DNA from: Galeruca laticollis
Taxonomy: Eukaryota > Arthropoda > Insecta > Coleoptera > Chrysomelidae
DNA length: 64,000 bases
Direction of reading: 5' to 3'
NCBI GenBank assembly: GCA_963921935.1
Contig: OY998179.1
Location: forward strand, 53,798,222 to 53,862,221
Shown in pieces: positions 38,801 to 49,189 of this stretch. The translations under genes and the position numbers were made by a program. Within the stretch, counting starts at the first letter, position 1. Every line of letters starts with the position of its first letter. The notes below the pieces were generated by a model. That model worked only from the letters and a program-made list of their open reading frames with translations. It searched no databases and was not told the DNA's origin.

Positions 38801-40460
38801 AAACATCGCTCCCTGTATCGAATAAAGCTGACATCGTCACTTCTCCAATTTTTAGTTTAACAATGTTTCTTGGCTGAGTTTCTATTATATTCACGTTTGA
38901 ATCTTCAGCAGTAGATTTTGCAACATTCTTATTCGGGCATTTACTCGACACGTGACCATATTTGTTACAGCTAAAACACTTTGTACCCTTTGACTTATCC
39001 GGGCAATTCTTAGATTTGTGGCCTCGAGCTCCACAGTTAAAGCAGGTCAAACTACTTTCTTTTTTACAGTCTTCAACTTTTTCATGGTCATTTCTCTCTT
39101 GATTTCTCTTTTCGTTGGTATCTTCAATTTTCTTAAATGACTCTTTCTTTGTTCTGAACGTTTGTCCATGTACAGTATTCTTCTTTATACGTTCATATAG
39201 TTTCAGTTTTTCTTTGAATTCGGTGAAATCTTTTGCTCCGTAAAGCACTACTTTACTGGAAGAATCGTCTTGTATCCCATCAATAATGTACTGAATCACG
39301 ACTTCTTGTTCTATATACGCTCGGCTAGCAATTTCTCTCATCCTAATCATGTACTCTTGTACCGTTTCATCATATCTCTTCCGCCTTGATGATAACATTC
39401 TATGTATTTGTGCACTATTTACGTGTACTCCAAATTCTTCAACTAATCGCTTTTTAAGCTCACCCCAACTTCTTATACCCTTTTCGGATTGTATAAACAA
39501 TTTAGCCAAGCCTTTTAGACATTTCTTTGCGTAGATGAGTTTTTGTAAGTCGTTCCATCCTGTAATTTCTGCAACTTCTTCAAATTCAAAGATCCACGTC
39601 TGGATTGGGTATTCATCTTTCCCATCGAAAGGTCTAATACTGTCTTCTACGTCTCTAAAACTTAATGCAAAGCAATCTCGTTGTCTGCTGTCAACATCTG
39701 AATTCTCATTACTTCGTCTCCTTGCTTCATTTTGTCGCCATCTGTCGTCTTCGTTTCTTTGCCATTCTTCATATCGCCGTCTCTCTTCATATTCACGTAT
39801 TCTCTCTTGATCACGTCTTTCGTCCAGTTTTCGTCTTTCTTCCACTTTTCGGTTTTCGTCATCCATTCGTCTTTCTTCGAATTTTCGTCTTTCGTCAACC
39901 AATCGTCTTTCTTCGAGTTTTCGTCTTTCTTCGAGTTTTCGTCTTTCGTCATCCATTCGTCTCTCTTCGAGTTTTCGTCTTTCGTCATCCATTCGTCTTT
40001 CTTCGAGTTTTCGTCTTTCGTCATCCATTCGTCCTTCTTCGTTATCTTCGAGTTTTCGTCTTTCGTCATCCATTCGTCTTTCTTCGCTATCTATATCGTC
40101 CTCCTCGCTATCTAGATCGTCCTCTTCGTCTTCTTCGTCGGTTGGATAAGAAAAGTTTATTAAGAAGGAACAAATTGAATCAGCTACGTCATTTTTGTTA
40201 TTTGTATAATTTAAACCAAGTATTTGGCAAACAGCAATTAAATCAGGAAGCTCAAAATTACCTAGAACATCTTCCACTCTGGCCAGGTATTCATCAGATT
40301 CGTGACTAAAATCAAACCCCGGAAAAGCACGCAACGCCTTTCGAGTTTTTCTCGGTTCACCGTCATTAGAAAAACAAATGTAATGTAAAACTTTGATAAC
40401 TTTAAGTTTTCCATGTGTAATATTGTAACCAATTGTACCTACAGAACCTAGCGTTGTCAT
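35817..40460 (-). CDS. Ty3/gypsy Gag-Pol polyprotein, single ORF of about 1,547 aa
   Basis: Start chosen at the ATG at 40460 (A at -3); upstream in-frame codons lack ATG. Order, in residues from that Met: Gag with a strongly charged Arg/Glu/Asp repeat region (about 128-250, RRMDDERRKLEE-type units), capsid-like region (about 280-425), two CCHC zinc knuckles (CFNCGARGHKSKNC at about 473 and CFSCNKYGHVSSKC at about 495), aspartic protease LFDTGSD (about 546-552), RT with YMDD (about 858-861), RNase H (HTDAS, Asp at about 1007; Asp at about 1118 in HVDALSR), integrase zinc finger (H1196, H1200, C1230, C1233) and DD35E (D1263, D1322, E1358). Gag and Pol are fused in one frame with no frameshift. 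The stop codon TAG lies inside the 3' LTR. All catalytic residues are present. Confidence 0.95.
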   Translation of the reverse strand: MTTLGSVGTIGYNITHGKLKVIKVLHYICFSNDGEPRKTRKALRAFPGFDFSHESDEYLARVEDVLGNFELPDLIAVCQILGLNYTNNKNDVADSICSFLINFSYPTDEEDEEDDLDSEEDDIDSEERRMDDERRKLEDNEEGRMDDERRKLEERRMDDERRKLEERRMDDERRKLEERRKLEERRLVDERRKFEERRMDDENRKVEERRKLDERRDQERIREYEERRRYEEWQRNEDDRWRQNEARRRSNENSDVDSRQRDCFALSFRDVEDSIRPFDGKDEYPIQTWIFEFEEVAEITGWNDLQKLIYAKKCLKGLAKLFIQSEKGIRSWGELKKRLVEEFGVHVNSAQIHRMLSSRRKRYDETVQEYMIRMREIASRAYIEQEVVIQYIIDGIQDDSSSKVVLYGAKDFTEFKEKLKLYERIKKNTVHGQTFRTKKESFKKIEDTNEKRNQERNDHEKVEDCKKESSLTCFNCGARGHKSKNCPDKSKGTKCFSCNKYGHVSSKCPNKNVAKSTAEDSNVNIIETQPRNIVKLKIGEVTMSALFDTGSDVCTIREDFYNAHFQNIGLTPDSIVLKGLGENTKVKTLGLFYTQAEINGENFDLKFHVIPQAVTSHRAIVGNNILEQASINIRDDGIVIYKRTEENSIMHIMVEEEGEECEVDVTHIKNSEYRKEVKKLIEDYQPHKIKTTNIEMKIVLKSEEPIYQRPRRLSAPEKEEVDRQIEEWLKDGIIKPSCSDFASPIVLVEKKDGRTRICCDYRKLNKNIIRDRFPLPLVEDVLDSLQGARIFSTIDLKNGFFHVPLEDSSTKYTSFVTPNGQYEFMKCPFGLCNSPAVFQRFIAHIFRELTAKKYVIYYMDDVIILSANEEDGIERLKLVLKVAEEYGLDIKKKKCQLLKNKVEFLGFVVSNGKVQPGEAKILAIKKFPEPTNQKQIQSYLGLTGYFRKFIAGYAHIAKPLSDLLRKDEEFKFGSSQREAFETLKAKLICEPVLHIYEQGAYTELHTDASIHGYGACLLQRSSDDSKLHPIYYMSRKTTPAEMKYSSYELEVLAIIRSIKKFRIYLLGTKFKIVTDCDAFTKTMEKKDLTTRVARWALMLEEFQYEIEHRRGTQMAHVDALSRNPVVLTIATECGVIQRIRQAQDKDEHIKTIKRILSIEEYEDFYLEHDILYKYENGLKLLVVPKNMQTEIIRKAHEMGHFSTKKTEEVINKEFYIPRLKEKIEAINNNCIPCILGNKKEGKKEGMLHPIPKLEGPLETYHIDHLGPMKTTNKNYQHILVIIDDFSKFVWLYPTKSTTTNEVICCLERQRKIFGNPSRIISDRGAAFRSEAFESYCREENIKHVLTTCGVPRGNGQVERVNRTLIPILTKLSLEDPGKWYKYVDKVQTAINSTYQRSIGTTPFEVLVGVKMKSKGDIKVKEIIEEEIIKIFDEERNEIRRKCKEQISKVQNENKKGYNLRRKKAKTYKINDLIAIKRTQFTPDPKLKRKFLGPYEVVKVKRNDRYEVAKIGDHEGPIRTTTCAEYMKPWIDHESDESESDSEQDGRV
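39845..40110 (-). repeat. Tandem coding repeats in gag
   Basis: Imperfect 24-30-bp direct repeats (minus strand, GACGAAAGACGAAAACTCG-type) encode the RRMDDERRKLEE array. Unit number is likely to vary between copies. It may form a charged single alpha-helix or coiled coil. Confidence 0.85.
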
Positions 40461-41475
40461 TTTTTCTTTAAAAATATTTCGATTTATTCTATGCAAAATA
40501 TATAGAAAAATAAAATAAAATAGCAATATATACCACTATACCGGCATAAATTTTAAGTATAAAGAGCCATACAAATATAAAACGAAAACAAATCAACTCT
40601 TTGTAACACAGTTAGAACTTATGATATAACAATCTGGGTGTTTGGAAAACAAAGGTATCATATACCTAGTCAAGTGCATAATTAAAATGCGCAAAATAAT
40701 ATTTGTACTATCAAACCCATGTACACAATATATAGTTTTTTCTTACATACATCTGACTACACACTAATTTGTAGAAAAAATTTATTGTTAAAAATAACTT
40801 TAATTTATATAAAAAACGATGTTTTCCTCATAAATCTCAATCCCAATCCTAGCCTATTTTTGATTACAGAAAATATTTCTTTTTTAATTTTCAATTCCCA
40901 ATTAAACCAATTTTAATTATTCCGGTTTCTACAAATATACTTATATATAATATATATTTTTATTTTGCAAATGTCTATCTCAAAAATAAATGTCTATTCA
41001 AAACGAACGTCACTGGTGACTGACGAGGTCACAAGTTTGTGGACTTCATGCAATGAAAAGGAAAAAGTACGTCTCACCTCAGAATCCCATCACCGTCTTA
41101 ACAGCTGGCAACCATATATTTATTTATTCTGTTTCATCGAACTCGAACTCATGTAGATCAAATTGGAATGTGGAACATCAACACAAATCTTCTGAATCTA
41201 ACAAGATAACGTTACTTCGTCCAATCTTCACTTCGCTGATTAAAGATTGTGTAATCAATAGTCTAATTGCACCATATATTATTTTACAACATGTAAACAC
41301 TTTTTCTACGTCAATTTCAGTGTTTTATTAAAATTCGGCAATTCCATTGATGAAAAATCTATTTCACTTAAGCTTGTATTTTTGATACTTCTTTATCGTT
41401 TTATTTTGTACAATTGTTGTCGGCGTCGTTTAAGTGTTTCTTTTTACTTGTTTATCTCGGTCGAGCCTCCAAGAA
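40461..41475 (-). promoter_or_regulatory. Gypsy 5' leader with putative primer binding site
   Basis: About 1 kb of untranslated leader between the 5' LTR and gag. A TGG starts 3 nt inside the LTR border on the minus strand (TGGAGGCTCGACCGAG, 41457-41472), as expected for a primer binding site complementary to a tRNA 3' end. I cannot name the tRNA with confidence. The rest is AT-rich and non-coding, apart from chance ORFs on the other strand. Confidence 0.6.
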
Positions 41476-41874
41476 TGTAGGTTTTTTATCGTTGTCTAGG
41501 GGTTATCTTATCGTCTTCAAACGCCGAGTACATAAAAGAAACACTTTATTATTGGTCTTTTGATAAACAGTCTCACAATGTACAATATAACAGTAGAAAA
41601 TATGAGTTTGTATGAGTTTGGTAGGAAAAATATCAATAAGCGTATTAAACACGTGGACCGTCTGTCACTGTGCTATTCGTCGTCTTACGTCTAGTCGTCG
41701 ACCTCGAATACTGAATGCGCTCTTGCCCATCGATATTTTCGATGTGCAACTCGGGGACGGTGTCGTGCCTTTCCGTGTCTCGAACACGCGGTAAAACTAA
41801 GGCCAGGCGGTGGAAATAAGTATTGGCATTGTGAGCTGTTCCAATGGGGACTGTAGGATTGAGTCAATCCTACA
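41476..41874 (-). repeat. Gypsy element 5' LTR (399 bp)
   Basis: Identical by eye to 35423-35821, with the same hairpin end and a minus-strand AATAAA at 41545-41550. Followed by the TAGA target duplication at 41875-41878. Confidence 0.95.
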
Positions 41875-41878
41875 TAGA

Positions 41879-42650
41879 TATACCATGTTTAGAAAATATG
41901 TGACTGAGTTTTTCAGAAAGCTGCTCTGTATATGGCATTGCTACATATTTATTATTGTTTGACACGTTGTTTTTAGAGTATTTCTTTGATGGGTTGTTAT
42001 ATATTTTATAGACTCTTTGTTTGCAAATACGGTTTATGGTATGTATTGGATAGTGATTGCTTATTAAAGTCGTTCTAACTTGTTTTATAACATCTGGTCT
42101 GTATTCTGGAGAAGTTGGTTTAATGGCTCTGTCAACTAATCCAGTAATTACGCTGTTTTTATGGGACTTTGGATGGTTGGAATTGTGGTTAAGGTATCGG
42201 CCTGATGAGGTTACTTTATTATACAGTTTAGTTTTGATAGTATTATGGTTAGTTCTTATCAATGTCATATCTAAAAGAAATATTGTGTTATTTTTTTCTG
42301 TTTCTACAGTGAATTTGATTTTTTCATGAAAATTGTTGAAAGCGAACAGTACGTAATTAATACTATCATTGGGTAAAGCTGCTAAACAGTAGTCCACATA
42401 ACGTTTAAGAAACAGAATATTGTGATTCAAACCTTTCAATACAACTTCTTCTAGATGTTCCATTACTAACTGAACATGTGTAGAAGATATAGGAGAGCCC
42501 ATGGTGCATACATTAAGTTGTTGGAAAAATTCATTATTATATTGGAAGTAATTATTGTTTTGAATTAATAAGATGGCTTCAATGAATTCAGTTTATTTGA
42601 GTGATGTGTGTTCTTTTATAATATCCCATTTGGTTTGTAAAGTCTTAATT
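41879..42650 (-). pseudogene. PLE2 reverse transcriptase part, catalytically dead
   Basis: Minus strand. It carries CTMGSPISSTHVQLVMEHLEE, FLKRYVDYCLAALPND, FLLDMTLIRTNHN, and SSGRYLNHNSNHPKSHKNS, then MPYTEQLSEKLSHIFSKHG up to the gypsy insertion. Motif C is YVDY instead of YVDD, and a stop codon sits just upstream of the NNYFQYN segment, so the RT cannot function. The 5' half of the RT is missing, cut at the start of the inverted tail near 42650. Confidence 0.88.
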
Positions 42651-42793
42651 ATCAATTTTAAACTGTAAACGATGAAACTTGATTCAGTCAATAATAAACT
42701 TTGAGAAAGTTCCTAACCCAGGAACGAAACGTCAGTAACAATAAAATGATTCAATTAATCACACAACCTGACACCCAAGAAATTGAAAAAATG

Positions 42794-42796
<3 letters not shown>

Positions 42797-42859
<63 letters not shown>

Positions 42860-42868
42860 ATATATACA
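42797..42868. repeat. (AT)n microsatellite, right border of PLE2
   Basis: AT run with TTTA steps directly abutting the inverted PLE2 tail. Confidence 0.93.
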
Positions 42869-44144
42869 TATGCCGATGTACCTCGTATTCAGCCAAGAGA
42901 TTGGAGAAGTTACTAATTTAGGAGATGTTGATTTTATTTTGAAAATTCATAGGTTATGAGTATGTATTTGGTTGAGTGCCAATGCATGCGGTGATCAGGC
43001 GGTGAAGGCGTGTCGAACATTTTCATTTATTCACTGTGAGTCGCATCGGTCAGAAGTACCCACTGCCCAAACTATCCTAGGAGAATTGGGGCAATGGGGG
43101 CCGAGAATGGCTTCTATAATGTGTGTAACATTGTTGGCCTAGTTGAGCTATCTTGTGAAATTATAATACTAATTATTTCATTCCAAATGCAAAGAAAGGA
43201 ACTTTTCCAATGTTTTTTCATGTCCATAAACTAATATACTCATTACAAGGAGTGGTGGCAATCTCTTCATTTGACAAGTCGGAAGAGATTTATTAAGGGA
43301 GCGATAAAACTATTCAATGAACCAAAATTTATATAGTTTCCTAATTTTACAAATGAAAATTCGAACCTTATGTTTAAGGTTGAAATTATAAAAAATATTT
43401 ATTGAATAATATCAACTCCGTTCCTGTATTTTCGAAAGGTTGCCTCCGCTTATTCTCAATTCGGGACATTTACAGTATCGTTGCTTTGCCATTACGACTG
43501 ATTGCTAAATACTGATTGGATTCTGAGTCTGATCCCACCAATCGTCTTTTATATATCACTGCTATGTCTCATATTGTTGATAAACAGCAGCTTGTATCCT
43601 ATATCCGGGCTTACGCCATAATGGATTCTATGGACTGAATGGACGTTTTTGTTTACATAGCGTTTGTATCTGGCCGAATTCAATATCGAAACGATTAGTT
43701 TGGGTACCTTTACGTTTTGTCTGAATAGGTTGAGTTGTTCGAATGCTATGTCACAAAAATTCTTAAATGAACTTTTGCTTTGTATTGAAAATGTTCTGCA
43801 AAAAATGTTTGTCCATTGAGACAAACAGAAAACTCACTTTCTGTAATTTTATGTGATCCGTTAACACGAATATCATCGTTATCATCCTGATTCAATTATG
43901 ATACATTATATGGTTTTAAAAGAGGAAATATGAATCCTCCTTTAAAATAAAGAACAAAACCTCCGACGATAATTGTCTTACAAGTATATCTGGGCTATAC
44001 CTATTCAAAAAACGAGCCGATAGTTCATACAAGTGAATGAAAACTATAGGTATGCAAACCTCCATTTAAGAAAATCGCAAGTCATCGAAATAATCTGATA
44101 TGAAACAAATTAAATGTCTCGACCGTTACTTCGTGGAATCTATT
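42869..44144. other. Unassigned sequence
   Basis: A 91-codon minus-strand ORF (43549-43824) is the best frame. It shows no motif I know, and I do not call it a gene. The rest is non-coding. Confidence 0.4.
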
Positions 44145-44360
44145 CATATTAGTGTTTTAAATGAAACTTACTGTTTCTAGCTCATTCCACAATTATTGAA
44201 CATGTTGAAAATGCTAAAAAGTTTACAATTGTTTCCATATTGATTATCATCGTCAGAATGATGCCTACCTGATGTTTAATAGTTATTTTTGGCCAGATCA
44301 TGAATGTTAATAGAAAAAAGAAGAAGATAATATATTACAATTATCAAAGCTTAAATTATT
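44145..44360 (-). repeat. Dispersed repeat, inverted relative of 19869-20120
   Basis: Shares several 12-15-bp blocks in the same order with the sequence downstream of the THAP-DDE pseudogene. Likely a fragment of the same transposon family. Confidence 0.6.
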
Positions 44361-44441
44361 AGCCCTATGGGGGTATCCTGAATACCATTTTTCTCAATGA
44401 AGATCAGTATAACTGTGCAAAGACATAGAAAACCAGGAAAA

Positions 44442-45690
44442 CTATATCTGCTGACCTTTACTCCCCGCAACATTATTTAAGCATTCTTCTTCTCCTATTT
44501 TCGCATTCATATCTCCAATAATTATTATTGTATCATGTCTTGCGGTTTGCTCACATACCTTTACCAATTTCTCATAAAATTCATCTTTTCCTTCTTCCGT
44601 TGGTGTATAACTATTATTTCTTGCAATATTTGCCATGTGATTTTGTTATCTTAATTTTGATATTGTACCGCTTAGAACTGTGTAATCTAGTATATTATTT
44701 CTTATTCTTTTGCTTATAATAAATCCCGTGCCATTCTTTCCTCGACTGTCTTCCCCTCCATAGAACAATATATATTCTCCTTTGTTTATTTGTCCTTCAT
44801 CTTTCCAGCGTATTTCTTGAAGTGCCAATGTGTCTATTTTATATTCCAACATGTATTTTACAATTTCCTCCATTTTTCCATTGTCAGCATTGTCCTGATA
44901 TTCTATGTTGCCATTCTCACTTAACTCTTTCGTTTAGTTTTCTTATTTTTACCCTTACTCCTTATCCATTTCATTGCCATGTCCTTAATTGTGTATATCG
45001 AGTTTTCTTTAGCTACTTGTTTTTTACTCCTTCTCTTTGTTGCCTCCTCCATGTTCCGGCGAACGATCGGTTGCTGTACGTTTCTTATCATCATTTTCTT
45101 TTAGCTTTTCATCCTCAAATGCATCTGCTCCATAAATTCTGTTGTTTATGAATAATTTATTAAACTTAATTACTGCGTTATATTCTTGTTCTCTGGCTAT
45201 ATTTGCCTGAGGCAATAGATTTTTCTTTCTCTTCGAACTTTTTACGAATAGTCGACATTAATCCAAATATTGGTACCTTTTAGATTTTTAGCTTGTTTTA
45301 TAATTTCTAATTTTTTGCTCAATTTTTTGATTTTAACTATAATTGGTCTACTTTTGTTTGTTCCAACAGTCCCGAATTCTATGAAATATTTTTTTGGGTC
45401 TACTTCTACCTCTATTTTTCTCATATTTTTAGACTATTTCCTTTATGTCTCGTTGGCTCTCATTCTCCTTATCTTCAATTTCTTGAATTACTATGATACT
45501 GCGCCTTATTTCCCATTCTACGTAGTCTAATCTTTCTTCTTGCAGGGCGATTATTTCTTTCTGCTTCTGATTTTCCTGTTTGAATTCCATTATAATATAT
45601 GCATTTCTGTCTATTTTTTCCTCCATATTCCTAAGACTATCATTCATCTGCGAGACATTCCTTTAATTTCTTCCATATGGTATTTATCGA
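44442..45690 (-). pseudogene. RTE/CR1-like LINE, 5' part: ORF1-like and endonuclease N-terminus
   Basis: Second copy of the LINE family at 26.2-29.3 kb, keeping the 5' region that copy lost. Minus strand: a coiled-coil segment (MEEKIDRNAYIIMEFKQENQ, near 45.6 kb), an RRM-like segment typical of LINE ORF1 proteins (SRPIIVKIKKLSKKLEI and LKGTNIWINVDYS, near 45.3 kb), PEHGGGNKEK (45.04 kb), then endonuclease TLALQEIRWKDEGQINKGEY (44.80 kb), KNGTGFIISKRIRN and IIIIGDMNAKIGEEE (44.5 kb). It stops at about 44442, inside the endonuclease. Frame breaks separate the pieces. Confidence 0.82.
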
Positions 45691-45739
45691 TGTTCATTTC
45701 TTAACGCACCTTAACGAGTTCCGCGTCCCGTTCAGTTTC

Positions 45740-45940
45740 GTTAGACACCTACTCAGTAGTGTTGGGAAATACGATGATTTTCCGGTAACTATTGAAACGG
45801 CGACAGTGATTTCTAAATCACCGTGATTTCAAACTGTGATTTGAATCACCGCGGTGACAGAGAATAAACAGTAAAGGCAAATCAAAATATAAGACCAGAG
45901 CGCGGTGACTGGCGGCGCATACAAATATATTATTTATGCA
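45740..45940. repeat. GC-richer segment with stacked short palindromes
   Basis: Contains GTGATTTCTAAATCAC and GGTGATTCAAATCACAG-type palindromes in a row, plus GCGGTGAC twice. The left edge reads TAGTGTTGGGAAATACG, which is reminiscent of hAT terminal sequences. No partner end is visible, so classification is open. Confidence 0.35.
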
Positions 45941-45984
45941 TCTCTTATCGGTTTATGAACACCCCCTTAGTAAAAAACTTATGT

Positions 45985-46910
45985 ACTGACACCGATATGT
46001 GGACGACATTTTAGTTAGCTTCATCGGTACAAATAGACAATTAGAGAGCTTCATTACTTACATAAACTCGATTCACAATAATATCAAATTTACCGTAGAA
46101 CTTGAACAAAATAAGTCTATGAACTTTCTAGATCTTACAATTTCAAATATAAATAATAAACATGATTTTTCTATATTTCATAAACCATCACATACAGATA
46201 TTACAATTCATAATAGTTCGGTCCACCCATTCAGTCATAAACTAGCAGCTTTCAATAGTATGATACACAGACTCTTAACAGTCCCATTAAATATTAATAA
46301 TTATACCAAAGAATTAAATATCATAAAACAAATAGCAGTTAATAATAATTACGATCCAAATTTAATTGACAATATCATAAATAAAAAGATAAAAAAACAG
46401 ACTTTAGAACAAGTATTCCCTTCAGATAAAAATAATAGACAATTTAAAAGCTTAACATACTTTGGAACACCATCCTTAAAAATTAAATCATTTTTAGAAA
46501 CTTTAGACATGAATATTTCCTTTAAAACTGATCACAATTTATCCAAATTCATTAAAAATAATAAATCTAAATCTTCAAAATTAAACAAATCAGAAGTTTA
46601 TAAATTAAAATGTGGTAATGACAATTGTGATAAAATTTATATCGGTAGAACTTTTAGAAATTTTAAAACTAGAATTTCGGAACACAAACGTAGCTATGAC
46701 AACAAAAAATTAGATTCTAACTATTCAAATCATTTATTAGAAAACCAACACATTTTCGACCCAAATTTTGAAATTCTCCATGTAGTCGGTAAATCCTTTA
46801 GTTTAAATTTATTAGAAGCCCTAGAGATTAACAAAAATAAATATTCAGGTAATCTCCTTAACGACCAAATAGATATCAATCAGTCTCCTTTATTGAACCT
46901 CTTTACCTAG
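45985..46910 (+). pseudogene. PLE3: Penelope-like element, 5' truncated, RT C-terminus plus GIY-YIG
   Basis: A third PLE lineage. Frame opens at RYVDDILVSF (motif C, both Asp present), then FLDLTISNINN, HPFSHKLAAFNSMIHRLL, and a long linker to the endonuclease: VYKLKCGNDNCDKIYIGRTF (CxxxxC with YIG), TRISEHKRSYDN, a SNHLLENQH segment, and LLEALEINK (putative catalytic Glu), ending with TAG at 46908. The 303-codon ORF from 45999 is intact, but everything upstream of motif C is absent, so this copy cannot encode an RT. Confidence 0.88.
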
Positions 46911-47035
46911 AAGATAGCTTAGGAATGTTTGTAGTGAATGAATTTCCAGGTAATATCTTTTAATACCATTGTTAACCTTAGTAAATAGATTTAGCACTGT
47001 ATATATTAAGACATTTTATATTTCATCTTCATTCG

Positions 47036-47085
47036 TTTTGACAAAGCTACTGTGTTAGTGAAACGCGTCAACAAGTTTAAATTGA
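47036..47085 (+). ncRNA. Degenerate hammerhead-like motif in PLE3 3' tail
   Basis: GTTTTGACAAA is followed by a short hairpin, GTGAAACGCGTC and AAC, the last pairing with GTT. It has the same order as in PLE1 and PLE2 (TTGANAA box, hairpin, GAAAC, minimal stem III). Stem II is weak here. Confidence 0.35.
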
Positions 47086-47130
47086 ACATTAGTTCAAATA
47101 TATGAAGATTTAAACAAACTATATTGTTTT

Positions 47131-49189
47131 ATTTCATCGTTCAGTATGAATCTTCATCAAGTAAAAGCCTCATCTATTCAATTATAGTTTTTAACTTTAC
47201 TCACAATTTGATATTATCGATCCATCGATTTAACTGTATTGTTACCACATTAGATGCAGGACCGAACTCCTTTTTCACTTACCTCTGTATAATCTGTCGA
47301 TCGTTAACCTCAGTAAACGTTGGACCACCTCAATAATTAGATCTATATGTACATTACATTGAATATGACTGACTACCAAATTTCTGTAAATATTCACTGA
47401 AATTGTGAACATTGAGATTGCTGATAAAGTATTTAAAGAAGTACGTTCATTTGATATGGTGAACTTTCAAAAAAATTTACAATCTTTATCAACATAATCA
47501 CCGTTAACAGTGTCTTCAATGAATGATATCAGACGTTTCTTTGTTAACATTCATATGATGAACAAAGAAAACTCTGTTGACTACGAATGTCCTGAGTTTG
47601 AGTGATTCACACTACTGTTTAATCTTGATAAGCTTTTGCCGATATTCTAGGTCGAAGTAATGTTACGTGAAAATTTGGGCGGATGAGTATTATGTTATCG
47701 ATTCATAACTCTTTATTATTATGTCGCGATGACAAAAAAAAATGTTACATTACGTATTTATCCGTATCCGTCTGAAATGCTTTCCATAGAATCCAGTAGA
47801 TTCACAAAATTGTATTTTACATTCGTCTATAAGCGTCCTGTTTACTTCAAAATGGATTTCCTGTTGAATAGTGTGCATTCGAATATTATGGATATTCTGG
47901 TACATAATGCCTGACACAGTCGATGTTACATAATAGAAATTGAAAATGGCGGTTAGTTTAATGTTCAATGAGAGGATTATTGCTGTTTATTTGAATATTA
48001 TTCATAAATCATTATCATATATAACATTTCCGTTCTCTCATTCACAAAATATTTACTATTATAATATTTATTGTAGCTAATCGTTTCGCTAAGCACTCAA
48101 ATTTAAACTGTAATATTTTATATTCATGTAAGGCTACCAATTTAAATCCTCACTGCTGAGAATTTCGATTTACATTCCACTTCTACTATAAAAGATTAAT
48201 TTGAATGTTAGTAACGACGCTTATTTGGGTAAGCGATTTTCTCTGGATTCTAACTATAAATTAATCTGTAAAAAATTCTCATAGCCGCTATGTTTCATTC
48301 TCATAAGACGTCCATTAGACGGTTAGCCTTCCCTCTTATAGAAGCATTTGTCATCACCATTCCTGGAGTAGTCGAGAGAAATTGGCTTGTAGCTTGCCAA
48401 CAATCCTTTCGGAAATATACGAAAATACTTCAATAGATATAAGTTATGTGCGAAATACAGAAAAAAAATTACTATATGACTATTAAATGGATAATACAAA
48501 AATATAAATCTCCTGGTTAATACAAAGTTTATTGCGTAATTGAAATAGTTGTTACTAATAAAATTGGTTCATTTATTTGGAAGTTCTGTTTTTCCTACTT
48601 ATCCGATTATGTCTAACAATGACTCATTTCATACGCGATTCAATTGCCTAGAAATTCTCAAATTCATATCATTCCCCAATTGTTCTCAATGTTTAGAGTA
48701 ATTAGTGCCCCCTCTATCAGAGCTGTTCTCGCTTCTTCTACAGCTGGCCTTCCAGTGCCAGAGATTTGTTAAACTCCAGTATTTATGATGGCTCCAAGGA
48801 GGTTAGATCCTAGACTTAAATAAGTCATCAGGTAATTACAATTCCACAATACGTATGTATTTCAAGTTACTGAACTAATTAGTGTTGTTATTGGAGGATA
48901 TGTTATTTTTTTTGTTTGTCCAAAGTTAGGTGGGGTAACATGAGACATAGTATTTAATAAGCGTTATAACTATGTTGAACAGTAGCCATACAAAAAGGGT
49001 AATTACATATGTTTTAAAATGTTAAAGGTGACGCAGTTAGTTAATAGATTTTGAAATAATAACATAGCGTTTTCATCCATAAAATTTATTTCCAGTTGTC
49101 TACATCAACGAATGCCAAAAAACTGTATTCTAAGTGAAAAATAAAATGCAAAATGTGAAAATAGAAAAATTTAATTCAATAATTGAAAA
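47131..49189. other. Unassigned sequence
   Basis: No gene or repeat recognised. Overlapping ORFs on both strands near 47.73-47.97 kb look like chance frames. Confidence 0.45.

Larger units (their letters stand above)
35423..41874 (-). mobile_element. Full-length Ty3/gypsy retrotransposon, 6,452 bp, apparently intact
   Basis: Two identical 399-bp LTRs flank one long gag-pol ORF. A 4-bp target duplication TAGA is at 35419-35422 and 41875-41878; 4 bp is usual for the gypsy group. It is inserted inside the PLE2 coding region. A putative primer binding site lies next to the 5' LTR. There is no envelope-like ORF. LTR identity and an undamaged ORF indicate a very recent insertion. Confidence 0.95.
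34743..42798 (-). mobile_element. PLE2: Penelope-like element, split by a gypsy element and capped by an inverted tail
   Basis: The 3' tail and the C-terminal coding part (34743-35422) continue at 41879 after the gypsy insertion. The coding part ends near 42650. From there to 42798 lies an inverted copy (about 145 bp, near-identical) of the 3' tail at about 34778-34923. Both outer ends therefore carry the same sequence in opposite orientation, and both touch (AT)n tracts. Without the gypsy element the PLE is about 1.6 kb and 5' truncated. Confidence 0.88.

Noticed and set aside
39662..40309. Long ORFs overlapping the gag charged repeats on other frames (up to 214 codons)
   Set aside because: Shadows of the repetitive gag codons; composition is dominated by the short DNA repeat.
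42195..42206. CTGATGA on the plus strand within PLE2
   Set aside because: It is antisense to RT coding sequence (the SSGRYLNH region) with no hairpin or GAAA downstream.
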